Shown piece after piece: positions 1 through 6,129 of a stretch of 12,007 bases of DNA. Every line of letters starts with the position of its first letter. Positions within the stretch are counted from its first letter, which is position 1. The stretch lies in assembly GCA_021800645.1 (NCBI GenBank), contig JAJYYT010000027.1:1-12007 (forward strand), written 5' to 3'. The notes beneath the pieces are model-generated. The model saw only the letters and a program-made list of their open reading frames with translations, made no database searches and was not told the origin of the DNA. This DNA is from Actinomycetes bacterium (lineage in GTDB: Bacteria > Actinomycetota > Acidimicrobiia > Acidimicrobiales > RAAP-2). The position numbers and the translations under genes are program-made.

Positions 1-282
1 CTCCTCGGTCGCGACTACAGCTCCTCGCAGATGAGCTACGACCTGCGCCGTCTCCGACTCCACGGCCTGATACAACGCGTCGCCGGCACCAACACCTACC
101 AGCTGACCCCCGAAGGTCTGCGCGTCGCCATCTTCTACACCAAGCTCCGAGCCCGACTCCTCCAGCCGCTCCTCGAAGCGGACCAACCTCCGGCACCCAT
201 CGAGATGCGCCGTGCCCTCAGCACCATCGAACGCCTGCTCGGTGACTACGTCGGCAATGCCCGACTCGGAGTCGCAGCCTGA
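1..282 (+). CDS. C-terminal part of a winged-helix-like hypothetical protein (5' end outside window)
   Basis: The frame is open from the first base and ends at TGA 280-282, so this is the last 93 codons of a longer gene. An internal ATG at 31 is unlikely to be the start because the similarity-bearing sequence runs through it. The visible part reads like a DNA-binding winged helix: a helix with SYDLRRLRLHGLI, then a beta-wing-like stretch containing TNTYQLTPEGLRVAIF, then a helical tail. From memory, this pattern matches a family of actinobacterial hypothetical proteins that often sit in accessory or mobile DNA; no function is established that I know of. It ends 45 bp before the promoter of the next operon. 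Family membership is recalled rather than searched, so treat it as moderate. Confidence 0.7.
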   Translation, partial: LLGRDYSSSQMSYDLRRLRLHGLIQRVAGTNTYQLTPEGLRVAIFYTKLRARLLQPLLEADQPPAPIEMRRALSTIERLLGDYVGNARLGVAA

Positions 283-327
283 AACTTGTCACAAGATCCA
301 GAGACTGGAACACCAAGAAGCTCTAGC

Positions 328-357
328 TTGACCGCACGCATGTTAGTAAACTATGAT
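328..357 (+). promoter_or_regulatory. Sigma70-like promoter of the tetR-SDR operon
   Basis: TTGACC at 328-333 and TATGAT at 352-357 are separated by 18 bp and lie in an AT-rich patch inside GC-rich DNA. Both hexamers match the housekeeping consensus at five of six positions. Transcription would begin near 364, giving a leader of about 95 nt before the GTG at 460. The position excludes the longer reading frame that opens with TTG at 286, because that start lies upstream of the promoter. Confidence 0.65.
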
Positions 358-363
358 TTACTA
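344..363. promoter_or_regulatory. Palindromic operator, probably for the adjacent TetR-family repressor
   Basis: TAGTAAA (344-350) and TTTACTA (357-363) form a perfect inverted repeat with a 6-bp spacer. The palindrome covers the -10 hexamer, so a bound dimer would block RNA polymerase. TetR-family repressors usually bind such near-perfect palindromes in front of their own gene, so autoregulation of the repressor and the downstream oxidoreductase is the natural inference. No inducer can be deduced. Confidence 0.6.
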
Positions 364-459
364 TCTAGCGCCCCGAGCCAGCGGCGAGTCGAAAGCCCTG
401 GACCGCCGAGTCAGGTTCATGGGGCGATCCGAAGTTTGAAGAAGGAAGAGTGCGCAGGG

Positions 460-1074
460 GTGGCAAGACCGATCGAGTGCGACGACGACAGCCTGCTCGA
501 TGCAGCGAGCTCGGTGCTCATGAGAGAAGGTCCGGCGGCGTTCACGCTCGCGAAAGCGGGGGCGCAGGCAGGCGTGTCGGCTGCCACGTTCATCAAGCGG
601 TTCGGCTCGAAGGAGTGCCTCTTCCTTCGGATCTCGGAACGCTGGGTCGCGTCGCTCGACCCTCTGCTCGAAGGGGCCGCGGCGTCGGTTGCGACACCGC
701 TCGACCGGGTTCGTGCTGTCGCTCTCTGCAACTACTACGACCTGGACAGCTCCAGCACCGCGTCGAACCAGCTCGCAGCGCTGGCGATCGACCTGCAGAG
801 CGAGAGTATGCGCGAGCTGCTGCATGTGGGGTGGGAGCACGTGCGGCGGCACCTCGCCCGACACGTTGCCGACGCCGTCGCCGGCGGCCAGCTCGCTGGC
901 GCTCCGCCGCCGGCGCAACTGAGCCGGATCATCGTCGCCGCGATGGAAGGGGGCTGTCTGACGTGGTCTGTCCATCCGGAAGGGTCGCTCGTCGTTCGCC
1001 TCGCTGACGATCTGGACGCCATCCTTTCCGCCTGGGCTCCGCACCTGAAAGCGAAGAAGAAAGAGCCGAGATGA
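460..1074 (+). CDS. TetR/AcrR-family transcriptional repressor
   Basis: A predicted DNA-binding repressor of 204 residues, a usual size for the family. The N-terminal helix-turn-helix is at about residues 28-54 (FTLAKAGAQAGVSAATFIKR followed by the typical FGSKECLFLR ending). The rest is a helical ligand-binding and dimerisation domain with no recognisable ligand signature. I chose GTG 460 because it follows a purine-rich AAGGAAG at 442-448 by 11 nt and lies downstream of the promoter. TTG 436 is an alternative. The longer frame from TTG 286 would start upstream of the promoter and add an unfamiliar 58-residue tail. Its stop TGA overlaps the ATG of the short-chain dehydrogenase (ATGA at 1071-1074), so the two are probably cotranscribed. 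The palindrome over the promoter is the likely operator. Confidence 0.85.
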   Translation: MARPIECDDDSLLDAASSVLMREGPAAFTLAKAGAQAGVSAATFIKRFGSKECLFLRISERWVASLDPLLEGAAASVATPLDRVRAVALCNYYDLDSSSTASNQLAALAIDLQSESMRELLHVGWEHVRRHLARHVADAVAGGQLAGAPPPAQLSRIIVAAMEGGCLTWSVHPEGSLVVRLADDLDAILSAWAPHLKAKKKEPR

Positions 1075-2015
1075 GAGAACATCGACCCATGTCCGGGAAG
1101 GTCGCGCTGGTCGCAGGGGCAACGAGAGGAGCGGGACGAGCCATCGCCTGCGAGCTCGCTCGCGTTGGTGCACACGTCTACGCCACCGGGCGCAGCAGCC
1201 GCACGTGCGGACGCTCGGAGCTGAACCGGCCAGAAACCATCGAAGAGACCGCAGAGGCGATCGAGTCGGCGGGTGGCACTGGACACGCACTGGTGGTCGA
1301 TCACGAGGACCCCGGTGCGGTCGCCGCCCTTGTCGATCGGATCGGTGCCGAACAGGGCCGGCTCGACGTGCTGGTGAACGACATCTTCGGTGGTGATCGG
1401 TATGCCGACTGGGAGCATCCCTTGTGGGAGCACGACCTTACCGGTGGCCTCCGGATGCTGCGCATGGGCCTCGACACCCACTTGATCACCTGCCACCACG
1501 CGATCCCCCTGATGCTGCGAACCGCCCGCGCTCACGGCACCACCGGCCTCGTTGTCGAGATGACCGACGGCACCGAGGAGTTCAACGCCAACTTCCGAGA
1601 AGGGGTCGGTTTCTACTACGACCTGGTGAAGGCCGGCGTCGGCAGGATCGTAAAAGGCCTGACGTTCGAGCTACGCGAACACCCCGTCGTCGCAGTGGGG
1701 GTCACCCCCGGGTGGCTCCGCTCCGAAAGGATGCTCGACGAGCGCGGCGTGCGGGAGGAGAACTGGCGCGATGCCCTGAAGGACCAGCCGGGGTTCGCGA
1801 TTTCCGAGTCGCCGGTGTACGTCGCGCGCGGTGTCGCCGCCCTCGCGGCCAGCGCGGACGCGGCGCGCTGGTCGGGGCAGATCCTTACGTCCCGGCAGCT
1901 CGCAGATGCCTACGGCGTCACCGATGCCGACGGTTCCCGGCCCGACTGCTGGGGCTACGTCCGTCGCTTCGGCATCGAAGAGCAGAGCGGGGCGCACGTC
2001 GAAGAGTTCCGGTGA
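1071..2015 (+). CDS. Short-chain dehydrogenase/reductase (SDR), atypical catalytic motif
   Basis: An NAD(P)-dependent oxidoreductase of the Rossmann-fold SDR superfamily, 314 residues, cytoplasmic. The cofactor-binding glycine motif is at residues 16-22 (GATRGAG). YxxxK is present at Y183 and K187. Two usual signatures are altered: the NNAG motif reads VNDIFGG, and the position of the catalytic serine appears to hold threonine (EMTDG, T165). From memory, VNDI(W/F)GG variants occur in a recognised group of roughly 300-residue actinobacterial SDRs related to the DHRS1 type, so the protein is probably not dead. The substrate is unknown. The start overlaps the repressor stop by ATGA; ATG 1089 is an alternative that would begin nearer the first beta strand. 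Operon position suggests that the TetR protein controls it. Confidence 0.88.
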   Translation: MREHRPMSGKVALVAGATRGAGRAIACELARVGAHVYATGRSSRTCGRSELNRPETIEETAEAIESAGGTGHALVVDHEDPGAVAALVDRIGAEQGRLDVLVNDIFGGDRYADWEHPLWEHDLTGGLRMLRMGLDTHLITCHHAIPLMLRTARAHGTTGLVVEMTDGTEEFNANFREGVGFYYDLVKAGVGRIVKGLTFELREHPVVAVGVTPGWLRSERMLDERGVREENWRDALKDQPGFAISESPVYVARGVAALAASADAARWSGQILTSRQLADAYGVTDADGSRPDCWGYVRRFGIEEQSGAHVEEFR

Positions 2016-2050
2016 CCGCGCTCCCCCGCCCACCCCATTCCGTCCCGGCG

Positions 2051-2349
2051 ATGACGATCGGCGATGGGGGGCGCTCTGCGCTCCTCTGCCCGGGGTTCGT
2101 CACACGGAGAGGGAAGGGGTCCAGGAGTGGTGGCTCAAGGGCAGGCTGGTCGCGCGCGAGCTCGGCGAAGAGCACCTGGTGATCCGATGCGACTTCGACG
2201 TTCGCGACGTGATGTTGTGCCAGTTTCCTGGGACGTTCAGCGTTCCGAGGTGCTCCGAGAAGGACATGATGGTCGTCGCCGATCTCGATCGAGGGAATCC
2301 TGGGGCCATCGAAGATGCCCTGGAAGCAGCGTGGAACCTTCAGCACCGC
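2051..2349 (+). pseudogene. MmcQ/YjbR-like protein, frame disrupted in a G run
   Basis: Frame 1 from about 2071 to 2349 encodes a sequence typical of the MmcQ/YjbR family (a small alpha/beta fold often annotated as DNA-binding, role poorly known): EWWLKGRLVARELGEEHLVI, CDFDVRD, FSVP, and the closing AIEDALEAAWNLQ. This frame has no ATG, GTG or TTG at its expected N-terminus. Frame 2 supplies a natural beginning, MTIGD at ATG 2051, or a GTG at 2012 overlapping the SDR stop. Frames 2 and 1 meet at the six-G run 2066-2071, where one extra G would join them into MTIGDGG-ALCAPLPGV. The 3' end is also unclear: frame 1 has no stop near the domain end, while frame 3 stops at 2441, just before the next gene's ribosome site. 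Either real decay or sequence errors would explain this. Family assignment is fairly firm; the intact or broken status is not. Confidence 0.6.
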
Positions 2350-2473
2350 GGCGCCGGCCGATTCCCCACCGCATGCCGGCCAGTGGGTGCCGAGAAACAT
2401 CCGCCCAGGTCACGCGACCATCCGCATGGGGAGTACGGTGAAGCTGCACGCCCAGGCTGTCGGAGATCCAGAT

Positions 2474-2980
2474 ATGACAGTTCCCGACGCGACAGTTCCC
2501 GACGCGACAGTTCCCGACGCGACAGGTCCTGGTGTGGCCGGCGCGTCGCTCAGCTCCTCGGATGCAGCGGCGCCCATGGCCGCGGACCCGGGACGAGTGA
2601 CGCAAGTCCTCGACTCGGCGCCCCCAGAACACCGCGGGGCGAAGGAGCCCCCGGGGCCGCCCGTCCCGCGAACCAGGGCGGGGACCTTGTGGGTGGCTCT
2701 CGGAGCAGGGCTGGTGATCCTCGTCGTGGTCCTGGTGTTCATCGTCGAGAACCTGCACGTGGTGGGTGTCACCTTCTTCGGCGCGCACTGGCGCGCGCCG
2801 TTGGCCTTGGACCTCCTCCTGTCGGCGGTGCTGGGCGCGGCCGTCGTACTGGTCTTCGGCGCGGTCCGGATCGTCCAGCTCCGCCGGGTCGCGAGGCGTC
2901 ACCACCGAGCGCGCGCGGACGTGTCCTCGTCATCATCACGATGCCATGGACCTGGGTCACCCAGTACGCCCGCAACGTGA
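2474..2980 (+). CDS. LapA-domain (DUF1049-type) two-helix membrane protein
   Basis: A 168-residue membrane protein. The N-terminal 65-70 residues are low-complexity and rich in Pro, Ala and Ser, opening with three TVPDA repeats. A first transmembrane helix follows at about 71-91, then ENLHVVGVTFFGAHWRAPL at 92-110, a second helix at about 111-131, and a basic end RIVQLRRVARRHHR. This helix-loop-helix order with the N-L-x-x-V-x-V-x-F-F-G loop is the LapA domain. In Proteobacteria LapA helps lipopolysaccharide assembly; the actinobacterial versions lack that context and have no settled role. I chose ATG 2474 because GGAG lies at 2462-2465 with 8-nt spacing. ATG 2426 and ATG 2315 lie in the same frame but lack a comparable site. 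The C-terminal 20 residues are unusual for the family. Confidence 0.8.
   Translation: MTVPDATVPDATVPDATGPGVAGASLSSSDAAAPMAADPGRVTQVLDSAPPEHRGAKEPPGPPVPRTRAGTLWVALGAGLVILVVVLVFIVENLHVVGVTFFGAHWRAPLALDLLLSAVLGAAVVLVFGAVRIVQLRRVARRHHRARADVSSSSSRCHGPGSPSTPAT
2477..2521 (+). repeat. Three tandem 15-bp repeats encoding TVPDA
   Basis: ACAGTTCCCGACGCG occurs three times in perfect tandem (2477-2491, 2492-2506, 2507-2521), followed by ACAGGTCCT, a degraded fourth copy. The unit is in frame and begins at the second codon of the LapA-domain gene, so copy changes by slippage would lengthen or shorten the N-terminus by five residues without shifting frame. Confidence 0.95.
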
Positions 2981-3357
2981 CCGCGGATCTCCGCGATGGC
3001 GACCCCGGCGTCTACGGGTTTACCTCGGTCTCGCAGATGGCGAAGATCTGGGTGCTGGTCCTCGCCGGCTACGCCGTCGAGCTCGTGGCGGTCGTGCGCC
3101 CCCGGCGGCCTGGTCGGCTCTGGTCTCGTGAAGCCGAGCCGGGCGAGGGGGCCCGCGTAGCCTGGTCTGCGTGTCCGGCGAGCCTCTGCACGAGCTCATC
3201 GAGACCGTCACCGTCGATGCCCACGCGGCCGAGGACCAGCTCGCAGCGTTCCTCACGGTCCTCGACGAAGAGGTCACGCGGCCATGTGCGGCCAAGGTCC
3301 TCGACATCGACGTCGAGGTCGTCGGGTTCGACGTCGAGGGGAATGAGCCCGGCCTAG
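2941..3357 (+). CDS. Unresolved small ORF with one possible membrane helix
   Basis: From ATG 2941 to about 3120, frame 1 uses G or C at nearly every third codon position, as real genes here do. It encodes MPWTWVTQYARNVTADLRDG, then SQMAKIWVLVLAGYAVELVA, a possible single membrane helix, followed by basic residues. I do not recognise the family. The start lies 40 nt inside the end of the LapA-domain gene and has no clear ribosome site. After about 3130 the frame looks like a shadow and runs 187 bp into the next gene, which is coding in a different frame. A TAG at 3158-3160 in frame 2 would end the protein sensibly if one frame change occurred. It may be a real small gene with a damaged end, or chance in GC-rich DNA. 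Confidence 0.3.
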   Translation: MPWTWVTQYARNVTADLRDGDPGVYGFTSVSQMAKIWVLVLAGYAVELVAVVRPRRPGRLWSREAEPGEGARVAWSACPASLCTSSSRPSPSMPTRPRTSSQRSSRSSTKRSRGHVRPRSSTSTSRSSGSTSRGMSPA

Positions 3358-3527
3358 TGGCCCCTCGTCGGCGCGGGGGAAGACCGCCCGGTGACGTGGC
3401 CCTCGCGGACGTCCGCTTCGAGCCCAGGACGGTGGCGACGTGGCTGCACGTCGCGTTCCGGACCTGGCTCGGGCTCGAGCCGTTGCCCTCTCGGCTCCCG
3501 GCGCGAGGGAGCTGGCCGGAGGCGTGA
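3171..3527 (+). CDS. Small acidic conserved hypothetical protein
   Basis: A 118-residue protein starting at GTG 3171. The first half is strongly acidic (about 15 Asp/Glu in the first 58 residues, with very few basic ones). The middle has alternating hydrophobic residues suggestive of a small beta barrel (AKVLDIDVEVVGFDVEGNEP, later VALADVRF), and the end has a helix WLHVAFRTWLGLEP. From memory it resembles short actinobacterial proteins sometimes loosely annotated as calcium-binding; I see no EF-hand, so I do not adopt that function. Its TGA overlaps the GTG start of the primase-helicase gene (GTGA at 3524-3527), which implies translational coupling and perhaps a shared job. The start is uncertain because the upstream ribosome site is weak. 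Confidence 0.7.
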   Translation: MSGEPLHELIETVTVDAHAAEDQLAAFLTVLDEEVTRPCAAKVLDIDVEVVGFDVEGNEPGLVAPRRRGGRPPGDVALADVRFEPRTVATWLHVAFRTWLGLEPLPSRLPARGSWPEA

Positions 3528-5800
3528 GCGCCGGTCGTCGGACGGGGGAGGGCGCCGGTGCCTCGGGTGCCGCGGACCGATCCGTGAGCGTGGAACGTGC
3601 CGTGCCGGGCGCCGAGCTGGAGCGACTGCAGGCCGCGTTGGCGGCAGCCAGGGCAGAGATCGCCCGGCTCGAAGGAGAGAACGAGCAGCTCCGATCGGCA
3701 CAGAGCGCTGCGGCGACGACCCCGGTGCATAGGTCACAGCGTGCACCGAGGCTGTTCCCCTCGGCCGTGGAGGTACCAGTCGGGGTTGACGCCAGCTCGC
3801 CGCCGGAGGACAAGATCCGCCTCTTTCGCTCCCTCTTCGCCGGACGGACCGACGTCTATGCGCAGCGGTGGGAGAACCCGTCGACGAAGAGGTCGGGTTG
3901 GGCGCCGGTGGTGCTCGAGGGGCGTAGGACCGAGTCGCCTCGACGCTACGCGCCGATGGACGACGCCGTCGTCGACGAGCACCTCAGAGGGCGGATCTCG
4001 GCCGGCGTGTACCCGCTCTTCGTCGGCGACCGTTGCTGGTTTCTCGCCTGCGACTTCGACAAGGGTTCCTGGGCGCTCGACGCGCTGGCGTTCCTCGACG
4101 TGTGCAACGACGTCGGCGTCCCGGCGTGCCTGGAGCGGTCGCGCTCGGGCAACGGCGCGCACGTCTGGGTGTTCTTCGAGGAGCCGGTCGAGGCCGCGGT
4201 CGCCCGCCGCCTCGGGTCCGGGCTCCTGCGCGAGACCATGGCGCTTCGTGCCGAGGTCGATCTCACGAGCTACGACCGGCTCTTCCCGTCTCAGGACTTC
4301 GTGCCGCAGAAGGGCTTCGGCAACCTCATTGCCCTCCCGCTTCAAGGACAGTCTCGCAAGCAAGGCAACGCCGTCTTCCTCGACCCGGCACGCCTCGAGC
4401 CTTGGCCCGATCAGTGGGCTTTCCTCGCCGCGATCCGGCGACTGCCTCTTGTCGACGCGAAGAGCATCGGCGACGGCTTTCGGGTCGCTGCCGGACCGGG
4501 TTCGGTCGGACCGACGACCATGTCCCGCCCGAGACGCCCCAGCCCGCCTGCACCCCCGGTGGTCGCCGCGACGCTCGCAGGAGCGCTGGCGGTCGACCGG
4601 ATCGGCCTCCCCCCGGCGCTCGTCGCCTCGCTCAAGCACCTCGCGTCGGTTCACAACCCCGAGTTCCACCAGCGCGAGCAGCTCCGGCTCTCCACCTGGA
4701 ACACCCCTCGGATGATCCGCTGCTACGAGGAGGATCTCGACCGGCTCCACCTTCCCCGAGGACTGCTCGAAGACGCCATCAAGGTCGTCGAGCGGGCCGG
4801 CAGTCGGCTCGAGATCGAGGACCGGCGCCCGGTCCCACCGACCCACCGGTTCAGCTTCGCCGGCGAGCTCGCCCCCGCCCAGCAGGAGGCGGTCGCAGCG
4901 CTCGCCGAGCACGATCTCGGCGTGCTCGTCGCACCCACGGGGGCCGGCAAGACGGTCATGACCTGCGCACTCATCGCCCGGCTCGCCACGCCCACCCTCG
5001 TGCTCGTGCACACCCAGCCGCTTGCCGCGCAGTGGCGCCTGCAGCTCGCGCACCTGCTGGGCCTGGCAAAGCGCGAGATCGGCCAGCTTGGCGCCGGGCG
5101 GACCCGGCGCAGTGGTGTCGTCGACGTCGTCACGCTCCAGACGCTCTCGCGCCGCGAGGACGCCGGCCGAGTGTTCGACGGCTACGGCCTCGTCGTCGTC
5201 GACGAGTGCCACCACTTGCCCGCCGTGACCTTCGAGCGTGCCGTGCGCGGCGCGACGAACCGTCGATGGGTCGGGCTGACTGCGACGCCTCGCAGACGCG
5301 ACGGCCTCGAGGGCATCCTCCACATGCAGCTCGGACCCGTTCGCCACACCATGCACGAGGATCCTGCGTCGGCGGTGCTCGTCCGCCGAGACCTCGTCGT
5401 CCACGACACCCTCGTCGACCCGGACGCCCGCGACGATGCCGCGGTGCAGACGATCCTCGGCCGGGTGGTCGCCGACGAGGGGCGGACCCGCCAGATCTGC
5501 GCCGACATCGCCGACGCTCACCGCAGGGGTCGCAGCACGCTCGTGCTCACCGACCGGACCGGCCACCTCGAGGCCCTCCGGGCCGAGCTGAGCTCGCGTC
5601 ACGGACTCGATCCGGTCGTGCTGAAAGGCGGGACCCCCAAGAAGACGCACAAGGCAGCCCTCGACGGGCTCCGGGCGAGCGACGCCCCGATCCTGCTGCT
5701 CGCCACCGGTGCATACCTCGGCGAAGGCTTCGACCTCCCTGCCCTCGACACGCTGTTCCTCACCTTCCCGATCTCGGGCCGCACCCGCGTCGTCCAGTAA
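3524..5800 (+). CDS. TOTE-type archaeo-eukaryotic primase fused to SF2 helicase, stopped by in-frame TAA at motif VI
   Basis: Predicted to act on nucleic acid with a primase-like polymerase domain and an ATP-driven helicase, as in the TOTE class of biological-conflict systems. Order from GTG 3524: a disordered start; a coiled coil at about 25-60 (ELERLQAALAAARAEIARLE); an archaeo-eukaryotic primase (AEP) domain at about 96-305 with DFD (D177, D179), RSGNGAHVW (H213) and D246/D251 nearby; and an SF2 helicase from about 455 with Walker A APTGAGKT (470-477), DECH (560-563), TATP (586-589) and motif V TGAYLGEGFD (about 728-737). The frame stops at TAA 5798-5800 directly after RTRVVQ, where motif VI should continue. 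The next 49 codons encode the missing end. The zinc-knuckle cysteines found between the first AEP strands in many relatives are absent. GTG 3524 overlaps the upstream gene; GTG 3584 is an alternative, and ATG 3440 is too far upstream. No nuclease partner is seen. Confidence 0.85.
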   Translation: MSAGRRTGEGAGASGAADRSVSVERAVPGAELERLQAALAAARAEIARLEGENEQLRSAQSAAATTPVHRSQRAPRLFPSAVEVPVGVDASSPPEDKIRLFRSLFAGRTDVYAQRWENPSTKRSGWAPVVLEGRRTESPRRYAPMDDAVVDEHLRGRISAGVYPLFVGDRCWFLACDFDKGSWALDALAFLDVCNDVGVPACLERSRSGNGAHVWVFFEEPVEAAVARRLGSGLLRETMALRAEVDLTSYDRLFPSQDFVPQKGFGNLIALPLQGQSRKQGNAVFLDPARLEPWPDQWAFLAAIRRLPLVDAKSIGDGFRVAAGPGSVGPTTMSRPRRPSPPAPPVVAATLAGALAVDRIGLPPALVASLKHLASVHNPEFHQREQLRLSTWNTPRMIRCYEEDLDRLHLPRGLLEDAIKVVERAGSRLEIEDRRPVPPTHRFSFAGELAPAQQEAVAALAEHDLGVLVAPTGAGKTVMTCALIARLATPTLVLVHTQPLAAQWRLQLAHLLGLAKREIGQLGAGRTRRSGVVDVVTLQTLSRREDAGRVFDGYGLVVVDECHHLPAVTFERAVRGATNRRWVGLTATPRRRDGLEGILHMQLGPVRHTMHEDPASAVLVRRDLVVHDTLVDPDARDDAAVQTILGRVVADEGRTRQICADIADAHRRGRSTLVLTDRTGHLEALRAELSSRHGLDPVVLKGGTPKKTHKAALDGLRASDAPILLLATGAYLGEGFDLPALDTLFLTFPISGRTRVVQ

Positions 5801-5950
5801 GTCGGTCGGGTCACCCGGGTTCTTCCGCGCAAGGCCTGCGTCGAGGTCCACGACTACCGCGACGATCTTCATCCCCTGCTGCGACGGATGCACCAGCGAC
5901 GCCTCGTTGCACTGAAGAGCATCGGGTTCGTCCCTACGACATCACGATGA
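5801..5950 (+). pseudogene. Detached C-terminal end of the TOTE-type helicase
   Basis: Immediately after the TAA, the same frame encodes 49 residues to TGA 5948-5950. They begin VGRVTR, which is the G-R-x-x-R core of helicase motif VI including the arginine finger, then LPRKACVEVHDYRDD and a closing helix ending MHQRRLVALKSIGF, the normal family tail. One base change, for example TAC to TAA, would account for the interruption, since this motif commonly reads VVQ-Y-VGR in relatives. No start codon with a ribosome site allows separate translation, so this piece is expressed only by readthrough or if the TAA is an error. Confidence 0.8.
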
Positions 5951-6095
5951 CGAGCCAGGCGTGCCGCCTAGCCGAGTCGCGCGGCGAGCGAGATCGCCGG
6001 GAGGGTCGCGTTCTGGCACGGGGTGGTGGAGGCGGTCGGGTGGTCTGGAAGCGGCTTCGAGGGAGTCGGCGACATTCCGGGCACGGGCACCGACC

Positions 6096-6122
6096 GACTC
6101 GAGCTCCCGCACGCTCGGAGTC
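6096..6122. terminator. Possible hairpin terminator between convergent genes
   Basis: GACTCGAG (6096-6103) pairs with CTCGGAGTC (6114-6122) apart from one bulged G, with a 10-nt loop. It begins 8 nt beyond the methyltransferase stop on the - strand and lies between two converging genes. No T tract follows on either strand, so support is limited. I see nothing else in the 179-bp gap 5951-6129. Confidence 0.3.
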
Positions 6123-6129
6123 TCTGGAG

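Noticed and set aside
285..295. CTTGT-C-ACAAG short inverted repeat after the first gene
   Set aside because: Too short a stem and loop for a terminator, and no T tract follows.
318..329. AAGCT-CT-AGCTT inverted repeat beside the -35 hexamer
   Set aside because: Arms are only 5 bp and a much stronger palindrome overlaps the -10; it may be chance.
361..1290. Long - strand reading frames opposite the repressor and dehydrogenase, and similar long shadow frames elsewhere (such as + strand frames through 4033-7722 and the - strand frame 3734-5893)
   Set aside because: They lie opposite or across genes with clear family motifs, are Arg/Pro/Ser-rich, and match no family; long open shadows are expected in GC-rich DNA.
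2372..2388. A 17-bp identity with 7642-7658 (CATGCCGGCCAGTGGGT)
   Set aside because: The second copy is ordinary coding DNA of the deaminase, flanks differ at once on both sides, and a chance match of this size is possible in GC-rich sequence.
2785..2805. GCGCGC-ACTG-GCGCGC inverted repeat
   Set aside because: It lies within the conserved coding sequence of the LapA-domain loop and is explained by codon use.
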